A DNA stretch of 6,536 nt from Christensenella sp. UBA5399 (lineage in GTDB: Bacteria > Bacillota > Clostridia > Christensenellales > Christensenellaceae): NCBI GenBank assembly GCA_002407725.1, contig DHOD01000022.1, positions 9,442 to 15,977 on the forward strand, read 5' to 3'. The translations under genes were made by a program, and so were the position numbers. Under the pieces are notes generated by a model, which did not search any database, was not told the origin of the DNA, and saw only the letters and a list, made by a program, of their open reading frames with translations. This document shows positions 1-5,308 of the stretch, one piece after another. Numbering within the stretch: the stretch's first letter is position 1; each line of letters opens with the position of its first letter.

Positions 1-2
1 TG

Positions 3-497
3 GAACTTGCCAAACAGTACGGCGCATCTGTAGAGGCCGAGCTGGGCGTGGTAGGCGGCGACGAGGAAGGCGACGGCGAAAAGGAAGTACTGTATACTGC
101 GCCCGCCGACGTCCAAACCTTCTGTGCCCAAACAAATGTGGACGCCCTTGCCGTTGCCATCGGCAACGCACACGGCAATTACCGCAAGCAGCCCGCGCTG
201 CGTTTCGACATACTGGACGCCATCCGCCGCAGCACCGCTACACCGCTTGTGTTGCACGGCGGGTCGGGCATTTCCGACGCGGAGTTCAGAAATGCGATCG
301 ACCACGGCATTTCCAAAATCAACATCGCAACCGCAGCGTTCAACGCCATGGCCAAAAGGCTGCGCGACATGCTCGCGTCGGGGTACCACAAGGATTACCA
401 CCTGCTCAACGAGGCAATGGTATCGGGCGCACAGGATTGCATATCGCACCACATCCTTGTATTCAACAACGTGCAACCGCTGGATCAAATCACTTGA
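3..497 (+). CDS. Class II ketose-bisphosphate aldolase (fructose/tagatose type), 3' part
   Basis: This is the last 164 codons of a zinc-dependent class II aldolase; the 5' end lies before the window. The family reversibly cleaves fructose- or tagatose-1,6-bisphosphate to glyceraldehyde-3-phosphate and DHAP in the cytoplasm. Numbering from the first complete codon, SVEAELG (9-15) and the following GG with acidic residues match the conserved Glu-rich stretch. GNAHG (54-58) and LHGGSG (84-89) supply the two zinc-ligand histidines (57, 85), GSG and the INIAT stretch (106-110) bind the substrate phosphates. The C-terminal tail after about residue 125 is not one I recognise from GatY/KbaY. Fructose, tagatose or another ketose bisphosphate cannot be separated from this fragment. 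It ends TGA only 6 nt before the end of the convergent isomerase gene, with no terminator between them. Family certain; substrate open. Confidence 0.93.
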   Translation, partial: ELAKQYGASVEAELGVVGGDEEGDGEKEVLYTAPADVQTFCAQTNVDALAVAIGNAHGNYRKQPALRFDILDAIRRSTATPLVLHGGSGISDAEFRNAIDHGISKINIATAAFNAMAKRLRDMLASGYHKDYHLLNEAMVSGAQDCISHHILVFNNVQPLDQIT

Positions 498-503
498 TGA
501 AAC

Positions 504-1076
504 TCAATAACACAGATCCTCGGGCTCCGGCCCCAGCTCCACATCTTCCAGCCACGTAACGGCAAAGCCGTTCTTTTTAAATTCCTGATAGTCAAAGGCC
601 TCCAACTCGTCGTAGGCTAGCTTATGGTATTCATAAAAGTTGTGCCAATGCTCGTACCCGTCGCCCAGGTTATGCTCCAGGAAAGCGTCCGCCATCGCCA
701 TGCCCGTGCGGGGCGTCACATAAAACGCGCCCATTGCCATCACATTACAGTTGTTGGCCGTTACGCACCGCAACGCGGCAGGCACGCTCTCCACCACGGC
801 GCTGTGGACATGCGGGCATTTGCTGGCCGCTATATGAATGCCCATGCCCGTTCCGCAGAAAAGAAGCGCCCGCTCAAACTCGCCCTCGGCAATTTTCGCG
901 CCCACCTTCAGCCCCACGCGGTGATACATTTCAGGGTCTTTTTCATCCGCGCTGCGCACGCCGATATCCATGACTCCCCAGCCTTTTATTTTCAGGTGCT
1001 TCACCACAGCGTCCTTCAGCGGGCACCCCGCGAAATCCGCGCCTACCAGAATCTGCTTATCTTTTACTGTTTTCAT
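504..1076 (-). CDS. RpiB/LacA/LacB-family sugar-phosphate isomerase, atypical
   Basis: Predicted cytoplasmic aldose-ketose isomerase of the RpiB/LacAB fold, 190 aa, last gene of the minus-strand operon. The ATG at 1076 is chosen because GGGGAGG (1083-1089) sits 6 nt before it; an in-frame TTG at 1091 would put that site inside the gene. Family marks are the N-terminal GADFAG strand-loop (12-17), LLFCGTGMGIHIAA (71-84) with the presumed catalytic base Cys74, and the NCNVMAMG stretch (109-116). Oddities compared with E. coli RpiB recalled from memory: Asp-His is Asp-Phe15, the ring-opening His99 position is Ala107, and the GGRHQQR phosphate-binding segment reads GYEHWHN (140-146). About 40 residues follow the usual end of RpiB, acidic and aromatic. 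This argues against plain ribose-5-phosphate isomerase; tetrulose-phosphate or other linear substrates are possible. Family sure, function unassigned. Confidence 0.88.
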   Translation of the reverse strand: MKTVKDKQILVGADFAGCPLKDAVVKHLKIKGWGVMDIGVRSADEKDPEMYHRVGLKVGAKIAEGEFERALLFCGTGMGIHIAASKCPHVHSAVVESVPAALRCVTANNCNVMAMGAFYVTPRTGMAMADAFLEHNLGDGYEHWHNFYEYHKLAYDELEAFDYQEFKKNGFAVTWLEDVELGPEPEDLCY

Positions 1077-1089
1077 CTTTTTCCTCCCC

Positions 1090-1109
1090 AAAAAGTGTTT
1101 TCAAACACT
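1090..1109 (-). promoter_or_regulatory. Intercistronic hairpin with short T tract between SDR and isomerase genes
   Basis: On the minus strand AGTGTT and AACACT (1104-1109 and 1094-1099) pair around a TGAA loop and are followed by TTTTT. The hairpin starts just past the SDR stop codon and ends directly before the isomerase ribosome binding site. The stem is short and AT-rich, so at most a leaky terminator or an RNA-processing/stability element, which would lower isomerase expression relative to the SDR. Confidence 0.35.
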
Positions 1110-1111
1110 CT

Positions 1112-1852
1112 CTAGCGCATCGACTGCCCGCCGTTCACGCTGATGTTTTGCCCCGTGACGTATGCCGCCATATCGGAGGCCAGAAACACAACCGCCTGCG
1201 CGACCTCGTCCGCTGTGCCCATCCTGTTCATCGGCACATCCTTGGGATCCACAACGGAATTGATCGACCGTGTCATCTCCGTATCAATAATACCCGGCGA
1301 AACGGTATTGACGGTCACGCCAGTATCAGCGGCATTCAGGGCCAGCGCCTTTGTCATCATGATCACCCCCGCCTTGGACACCGAATAATGCATGCCCGCA
1401 AACCGCGCACCGCGCTCGCCCGATATCGACCCCAGGCTGATGATCCGCCCGCTGCCCCGCGCCGTCATGCGGCCAAAAAACTGCTGCGTCAAAAAGAACG
1501 TGCCCCGTATGTTGATATCCATCACACGGTCCCACTCGTCGGGCGTCATATCCATCACGCTTACAGTCCTGCACACGCCCGCATTGTTGACCAGTATGTC
1601 GGCCGGCCCAAATTCATCTTCCACCGCCGCCGCAAACGCGGACGCGCCGTCCACGTCGCCTATATCCAGATACCTGCCTTCCGCCTTCACGCCTTCTACG
1701 CGTATGTCATCCGCAGCCGCACGCGCGTTTTCCGCATCCAGATCGGCAATCAACACATTTGCCCCTTCGCCCGCAAGCGCCTGCGCAATCGCTTTTCCAA
1801 TTCCCTTTGCCCCACCTGTCACAATGGCATTTCGTCCCTCAAGCAACGCCAA
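1112..1852 (-). CDS. Short-chain dehydrogenase/reductase (SDR), FabG-like
   Basis: Classical SDR, 246 aa with the TTG start at 1852, the normal length for the family. AGGAGG (1861-1866) lies 8 nt before this TTG; the open frame continues upstream to 1978 but would run into the regulator gene and add 42 residues not typical of SDRs. Domains: Rossmann fold with TGGAKGIG (12-19); Asp37 at the end of strand 2 (IADLD) favours NAD over NADP; NNAG (89-92); catalytic Asn114, Ser142 (GSISG), Tyr156 and Lys160 (YSVSK); PGIIDTEM after the active site; the C-terminal VTGQNISVNGG is typical. All tetrad residues are present, so it should be active. Substrate is not readable from sequence: FabG-like proteins reduce acyl-ACP, but the LacI regulator and isomerase neighbours suggest a sugar or polyol dehydrogenase (inference). 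Second gene of the operon, 28 nt after the regulator. Confidence 0.93.
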   Translation of the reverse strand: MALLEGRNAIVTGGAKGIGKAIAQALAGEGANVLIADLDAENARAAADDIRVEGVKAEGRYLDIGDVDGASAFAAAVEDEFGPADILVNNAGVCRTVSVMDMTPDEWDRVMDINIRGTFFLTQQFFGRMTARGSGRIISLGSISGERGARFAGMHYSVSKAGVIMMTKALALNAADTGVTVNTVSPGIIDTEMTRSINSVVDPKDVPMNRMGTADEVAQAVVFLASDMAAYVTGQNISVNGGQSMR

Positions 1853-1860
1853 ACCCAACA

Positions 1861-1866
1861 CCTCCT
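1861..1866 (-). promoter_or_regulatory. Ribosome binding site deciding the SDR TTG start
   Basis: AGGAGG on the minus strand, 8 nt before TTG 1852. TTG 1858 (2 nt away) is too close and TTG 1846 (14 nt) too far. No ATG is available nearby in frame. Confidence 0.75.
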
Positions 1867-1880
1867 GCCTTTTTTGTTTG

Positions 1881-2879
1881 TTACCGTTTTTTATACTTCG
1901 CAACGCTCTCCCGTTCGTTGATCTCCGGGAAATACATGATTTTCTTCTTCTGCCCGTTGGGGTCTTCAAACCGCTCAAGCAGCAACGACGCCGCCGCCTC
2001 GCCCATTGTGAAAGGATCGTAGCTGATGGTCGTCAACGCCACTTTCGCCTCCCGGGCCGCCTCCGTATCATCCGCGCATATGATGCTGATGTTCCCCGGC
2101 ACAGCAATTCTCCGGCTCATCAGACGGTCCACAAAACCGATCGCCATCAAATCGTTCGCCGAAAAAACAGCGGTGCAGTCCGGCTTGTTCTCCCGCACAA
2201 AATCAGCAAATTCCTCACCCGATTTCTTGTGCAGCTCCCCGCGAAACACATCGCCCTGCGCAATGTCCAGTCCGTTATCCTTCATGCAGTCGGTATACCC
2301 CATCAGCCTGTCGTTACAGGTTGTGGAGTTCTCCGGCCCGCCAAGATGCAGTATCCTTCGGTGTCCTTCGTTGATCAGACGCTCCGTCGCAAGGTACCCG
2401 CAGCGGTAATTATCCACACATACGATGTCCGACTCCAACGACTTGATATGCCTGTTCAGAAAGACAATGGGGCTCTGCGCCGCCTTGATGATATTGATCA
2501 ACTGCGGCGTGTAAATGGCGCTCAGCATAAACACCCCTGCAAAATGGCCTTTAAGCGCATACCGCAGGTACCGTTCTTCCTTCTTGCCGTCATACTCGCT
2601 GTCGACAATAAAAATCCTGTATCCGTGGTCATCCAGCACACTGGATATGCCGCGGATATATTCGGTATAGACCCTGCTCTGTATATCGCCACAAAGCACC
2701 AAAACATCCTTTCCCACAGTTTTTGTGGGATTCCTATAGGAATATTCGTACCGTTCCATCACCTGCTGAATCCGTTTGCGCGTCTCCGGCTTGACATACC
2801 CTTTCCCCGTGGCGACCCGTGACGCCGTAGATGTTGATACGCCCGCTTCCTGTGCTATTTTCTCTAATGTAGGTTTCAT
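1881..2879 (-). CDS. LacI-family transcriptional regulator
   Basis: Full-length LacI/GalR-type regulator, 332 aa, first gene of the minus-strand operon. Residues 4-28 form the helix-turn-helix (TLEKIAQEAGVSTSTASRV), followed by the hinge region (about 30-56). From about residue 57 comes the periplasmic-binding-protein-like sugar-sensing core, with FLNRHI (140-145), the VCVDNYRCGYLATERLI stretch (153-169), ILHLGGPENS (176-185), AVFSANDLMAIG (237-248), ISIICADDTEAA (264-275), and a RESVAK ending characteristic of the family. It probably binds a sugar or sugar phosphate and represses its own operon, and perhaps the divergent transaldolase, from the shared region 2880-3199. The start ATG 2879 is supported by AGGAG (2887-2891) 7 nt upstream. 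The effector cannot be deduced. Two palindromes fall in the hinge codons (see 2712-2743). Confidence 0.96.
   Translation of the reverse strand: MKPTLEKIAQEAGVSTSTASRVATGKGYVKPETRKRIQQVMERYEYSYRNPTKTVGKDVLVLCGDIQSRVYTEYIRGISSVLDDHGYRIFIVDSEYDGKKEERYLRYALKGHFAGVFMLSAIYTPQLINIIKAAQSPIVFLNRHIKSLESDIVCVDNYRCGYLATERLINEGHRRILHLGGPENSTTCNDRLMGYTDCMKDNGLDIAQGDVFRGELHKKSGEEFADFVRENKPDCTAVFSANDLMAIGFVDRLMSRRIAVPGNISIICADDTEAAREAKVALTTISYDPFTMGEAAASLLLERFEDPNGQKKKIMYFPEINERESVAKYKKR
2712..2743. repeat. Two adjacent inverted repeats inside the lacI-type gene
   Basis: TCCCACA (2712-2718) and TGTGGGA (2724-2730) form a 7-bp inverted repeat with a 5-nt centre. Sharing base 2730, the perfect 14-bp palindrome ATTCCTATAGGAAT follows (2730-2743). 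They lie in hinge codons 46-56. They may be chance, an intragenic operator, or mRNA hairpins. Confidence 0.4.
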
Positions 2880-2897
2880 AATTATTCTCCTGCATCC

Positions 2898-2926
2898 ATA
2901 TTAAACAATAAAGCGCACCATGTCAA
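2898..2926 (-). promoter_or_regulatory. Sigma-A type promoter of the regulator-SDR-isomerase operon
   Basis: On the minus strand TTGACA (2921-2926) and TAATAT (2898-2903) are separated by exactly 17 nt, an almost consensus housekeeping promoter. The predicted transcript start is about 2890-2892, so the mRNA begins at or next to the AGGAG ribosome binding site of the regulator. The palindromic TCAA-N4-TTGA (2923-2934) overlaps the -35 box and could be a repressor contact. Confidence 0.72.
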
Positions 2927-2951
2927 CGAATTGAAAGAGATTGTGAAATTT

Positions 2952-2971
2952 TTATGGGTATTTTCCCATAA
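2952..2971. promoter_or_regulatory. Candidate operator, 20-bp inverted repeat
   Basis: TTATGGG and CCCATAA are perfect 7-bp arms around a 6-nt AT-rich centre. The site lies between the two divergent promoters, 25 bp upstream of the leftward -35 box and 3 bp upstream of the rightward -35-like box. Size and symmetry suit a dimeric regulator such as the adjacent LacI-type protein. The centre lacks the CG step common in LacI-family operators, so the binder could be another protein. Confidence 0.5.
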
Positions 2972-2974
2972 TCG

Positions 2975-3003
2975 TTGTTTTTATGATTTGTGTGTGATAC
3001 TCT
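2975..3003 (+). promoter_or_regulatory. Candidate promoter of the transaldolase gene
   Basis: TTGTTT (2975-2980) can act as a -35 box with either of two overlapping extended -10 boxes: TGT-GATACT (-10 at 2996-3001) or TGA-TACTCT (-10 at 2998-3003, 17-nt spacer). Transcription would start near 3008-3010, a few bases before the structured leader, leaving a leader of about 190 nt. The boxes are far from consensus, so assignment is tentative. Confidence 0.35.
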
Positions 3004-3012
3004 AATACTATT

Positions 3013-3102
3013 GCAGTTTCTCAAATGGTTGCGCATGCAAGCTTTGCTATCGCGCAGCATGCAGCCTACATTACTATTATATTCAAAGGCTGTAGAAACT
3101 GC
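3013..3102 (+). promoter_or_regulatory. Candidate structured 5' leader (three-way junction) of the transaldolase mRNA
   Basis: GCAGTTTCT (3013-3021) pairs perfectly with AGAAACTGC (3094-3102), closing a 90-nt segment. Inside, TGCGC/GCGCA (3030-3034/3052-3056) with an inner GCAA/TTGC (3037-3040/3044-3047) makes one arm, and CAGCCT/AGGCTG (3062-3067/3087-3092), extended by a G-U pair, makes a second arm ending 1 nt from the closing stem. No riboswitch family I know matches. The drawing is by eye, without energy calculation, and a DNA-level role for these repeats is equally possible. Confidence 0.4.
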
Positions 3103-3137
3103 TATGCAGCACACCTTATTGCATCTGCGCTATGCGC
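3099..3137 (+). repeat. Two small hairpins with the same GCTATGC core
   Basis: CTGC-TAT-GCAG (3099-3109) and GCGC-TAT-GCGC (3127-3137) share an identical 4-3-4 design and the core GCTATGC; a third partial GCTAT occurs at 3046-3050. The first hairpin uses bases 3099-3102, which also form the closing stem of the 3013-3102 structure, so the two folds exclude each other. They could also be tandem protein-binding sites. From 3138 to 3184 I see nothing distinct except AT-rich leader. Confidence 0.4.
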
Positions 3138-3199
3138 TACTTTAAGTTAATTTGCTGTAATTCCAAATCAAAACGATATTCCAAAGGAGATATGCGTAT

Positions 3200-4237
3200 A
3201 TGAATTACCTTGAATGGCTGAGCAGCCAAACGAAGACGCGTTGGTGGCATGATTCCGCCATACCGCAGGAAATTGACCAGGCCATGCGCAACGGCGCGCT
3301 GGGGGTGACCACAAACCCCGTCCTTGCCTACAAGGCCCTGTGCGCCGACCCGCAGTACTGGGAGCCATATATCGGGGATATCCCGTCCGATCTCTCCGGC
3401 GTCCCGCGCGCCGAAGCGTTGCTGGAGGTCGTCACCAAGCAGGCGGCAAAAAAATTTGAAGCGATTTACAAGGAAACGGACGGCCTGCATGGTTACGCGC
3501 TTGCACAGGTCAATCCCGAATTTGCGGGCGACACGGATAAAATGCTTGAGCAGGGATTGAAGTACGCATCCTGGGCCGATAACATTGCCGTCAAATTGCC
3601 CACGATCAACGCGGCGCTGCCCGTCATAGAGGCGCTTGCGTCGCGCGGCATTGCCGTATGCACCACGCTCAACTTCTCCGTCTCACAGGCCATGGCCGCA
3701 AATAGCGCGTATATGGCCGGCAAAGCAAAGGCATCCAAACCCGCGCCCTGCTTTGTTGTGCAACAAGGAGGCAGGCTGGACGATTACCTTGCGGATATCG
3801 TTGCCGACAACCGTCTCGGTATTGACATCAGCGACATCCACCATGCAGGTAACGCCATATGCAAACGCACCTACGGAATGATTGAACAAAGCGGCAGCGG
3901 AGCGTTCATCATGCCCGCGGGGCTGCGGGGCGTCCACCACATCACCGAAATGTCGGGCGCACGTATGGTGTTCTCGCTGCAGGCGCGCGTACAGCAAATG
4001 ATCCTGGAGGAGAACCCTGAGCAAAGGGAGCGTATAGACGAGCCCGTTCCCGCCGATGTCATCGACCGGCTGATGCGTATAGACGAATTCCGCCGCGCGT
4101 ATGAAGAGGACGGCATCGACAAAAATGATTTCATCAAATTCGGCGTTACACAACGGACATTGTCGCAGTTTCTCTGGACAGGTTGGTCGCCGCTGGAAAC
4201 CTACGGCTGGACAGGCGTTTCCAAGCGCTGGTTCTGA
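3200..4237 (+). CDS. Transaldolase-family protein
   Basis: Cytoplasmic Schiff-base TIM-barrel aldolase of the transaldolase family, 345 aa (E. coli TalB 317, FSA about 220). ATG 3200 is preceded by AGGAGA (3185-3190). Recognisable sites: Asp18 (WHDSA), TTNP (37-40), the Schiff-base lysine Lys132 (AVKLP) and TLNFSVSQA (156-164). Arg192 and Arg243 align with TalB phosphate-binding Arg181 and Arg228. Departures: Gln103 (AQVNPEF) replaces TalB Glu96, as in fructose-6-phosphate aldolase; the position of TalB Phe178 (Tyr in FSA) is Gln189 and TalB Ser176 is Val187. The last 20 residues are rich in Trp/Tyr. It may transfer dihydroxyacetone between sugar phosphates or work as a simple aldolase on an unusual substrate. 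It stands alone on the plus strand, divergent from the regulator operon and closed by the 4264-4298 terminator. Family certain, reaction not. Confidence 0.9.
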   Translation: MNYLEWLSSQTKTRWWHDSAIPQEIDQAMRNGALGVTTNPVLAYKALCADPQYWEPYIGDIPSDLSGVPRAEALLEVVTKQAAKKFEAIYKETDGLHGYALAQVNPEFAGDTDKMLEQGLKYASWADNIAVKLPTINAALPVIEALASRGIAVCTTLNFSVSQAMAANSAYMAGKAKASKPAPCFVVQQGGRLDDYLADIVADNRLGIDISDIHHAGNAICKRTYGMIEQSGSGAFIMPAGLRGVHHITEMSGARMVFSLQARVQQMILEENPEQRERIDEPVPADVIDRLMRIDEFRRAYEEDGIDKNDFIKFGVTQRTLSQFLWTGWSPLETYGWTGVSKRWF

Positions 4238-4263
4238 TAATACTAATCTTCAATAAAAAGGTG

Positions 4264-4298
4264 AAAAAATCCACGATCGCAAAGACCGTGGATTTTTT
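4264..4298. terminator. Bidirectional intrinsic terminator
   Basis: AAAAAATCCACG (4264-4275) and CGTGGATTTTTT (4287-4298) are perfect 12-bp arms around an 11-nt loop. The stem carries A6 on one side and T6 on the other, so it can end transcription of the transaldolase gene (plus, stop at 4237) and of the oxidoreductase gene (minus, stop at 4309). Confidence 0.9.
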
Positions 4299-4308
4299 AT
4301 TGTTGATT

Positions 4309-5289
4309 TTATCTGGGTACATCCATAATCATTTTGTACATCGCATCCATCGCCTTGACCACCTGGCGCGCACGCTTCTGCATATAGCGGTATTCCAATT
4401 CGTATTTACCGCGCTCCCGCACATACCACGCAAAATCATCCGCCTCAGCACCCATCAGCACCTCGCGTGGCACATCTTCAATTACACGCTGCCTATTGCC
4501 CTCCCTGTCAACCAGCCACACACCCGACATCAGCACCAGATATTCCACCACCAGTGTACCCTTGTCGCCCATCACTTCCGATCCAATCCGGCTCTGACCG
4601 ATTTTGGACATCGTCACGTTCACCTGCCTGTCCTTATACACCAGCAGCCCGTTTACATAACCGTCAGCACCCGTGCTCACCCTTCCCGCGTGCGCGAAAA
4701 CCGCATCGGGGTCGCCAAACCACTCCACCGCGGGGTACAGGCAGTACGCGGACATATCCAGCAGGCTCCCCCCCGCAAAATCGGGGCTGAACACATTGGG
4801 CCTCTCGCCCTGTACAAGCGCATCGTATTTGGATGAAAGCTGCGAGAAGTCGAGCCGCGCCGTCGTAATCTTCCCCAGTTTACCCATCGCCTGCTTGATT
4901 TTATCAAGCTGCGGATGGTGCATAAACATGATCGCTTCCATATAGACAAGCCCATTTTTATCCGCCAGTTCCGCGAGCTCGTCATACTGCTCCAATGTCA
5001 CGGTAATGGGCTTTTCGCAAAGCACATGCTTGCCGTTCTTCAGCAGCAGCTTGCACTGCGCATAATGCAGTGAATTGGGGCTAGCCACATACACCGCCTC
5101 AATGCCGTCATATGCGGCAAGCGTATCCAGATTGTCAAAGGCAACGTCACAGCCATACGCCACCCCAAATTGCCGCGCATGCTCTATGCTGCGGGAATAC
5201 ACAGCCGCAAGCTGCATCTTGCCCGATAACCGCGTCCCTTCGATAAACGCTTTTGTGATCCAGCTTGTTCCAATAACCGCGTACTTCAC
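4309..5289 (-). CDS. Gfo/Idh/MocA-family NAD(P)-dependent oxidoreductase
   Basis: Sugar or cyclitol dehydrogenase-type enzyme, 326 aa from GTG 5289. AGGAGG (5298-5303) is 8 nt before this GTG, and the protein then begins MKYAVIGTSWIT, the normal family N-terminus; the open frame upstream to 5403 is leader DNA. Residues 1-120 are the Rossmann domain, with a GTSWI loop (7-11) in place of GxGxxG, SPN (70-72), EKP (92-94; Lys93 near the nicotinamide) and MEA (117-119). The second domain has GGSLLDMSAY (173-182), with the Asp178-x3-Tyr182 spacing I recall from dimeric dihydrodiol dehydrogenase and relatives. The GTSWIT loop is a subgroup trait, not damage. Likely substrate a sugar, inositol or sugar acid, not predictable further. 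Monocistronic between the 4264-4298 terminator and the 5458-5514 terminator; I found no convincing promoter. Confidence 0.93.
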   Translation of the reverse strand: MKYAVIGTSWITKAFIEGTRLSGKMQLAAVYSRSIEHARQFGVAYGCDVAFDNLDTLAAYDGIEAVYVASPNSLHYAQCKLLLKNGKHVLCEKPITVTLEQYDELAELADKNGLVYMEAIMFMHHPQLDKIKQAMGKLGKITTARLDFSQLSSKYDALVQGERPNVFSPDFAGGSLLDMSAYCLYPAVEWFGDPDAVFAHAGRVSTGADGYVNGLLVYKDRQVNVTMSKIGQSRIGSEVMGDKGTLVVEYLVLMSGVWLVDREGNRQRVIEDVPREVLMGAEADDFAWYVRERGKYELEYRYMQKRARQVVKAMDAMYKMIMDVPR

Positions 5290-5308
5290 CGGCGTCTCCT
5301 CCTTATGC

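Noticed and set aside
517..536. GGGC-TCCG-GCCC hairpin at the end of the isomerase gene as terminator
   Set aside because: The stem is only 4 bp and no T tract follows on either strand.
624..1115. 163-codon plus-strand open frame opposite the isomerase gene
   Set aside because: His/Arg-rich shadow translation with no motif, opposite a recognised family member.
1392..2822. A 476-codon open frame on the plus strand across the SDR and regulator genes
   Set aside because: It lies fully antisense to two genes with clear family motifs, has no ribosome binding site and no recognisable domain; it follows from codon use on the other strand.
3013..3102. Short transposon remnant (MITE) with 9-bp terminal inverted repeats
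   Set aside because: I see no target-site duplication next to the arms, and the inverted repeats do not extend beyond 9 bp; an RNA or operator reading fits the position after a promoter better.
2923..3114. 63-codon minus-strand open frame in the divergent control region
   Set aside because: It covers both candidate promoters, the operator and the leader structure, and has no family match.
3192..3203. Four-codon mini-ORF ATG-CGT-ATA-TGA overlapping the transaldolase start codon
   Set aside because: The ATGA overlap resembles translational coupling, but the mini-ORF start lies only about 1-2 nt after the Shine-Dalgarno sequence, too close for initiation; ATG 3200 has proper spacing.
504..4237. 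Sulfoglycolysis (transaldolase- or transketolase-dependent) gene set
   Set aside because: A transaldolase, an RpiB-like isomerase and a dehydrogenase recall those clusters, but there is no sulfoquinovosidase, exporter or transketolase here, and I saw no sulfonate-binding signature.
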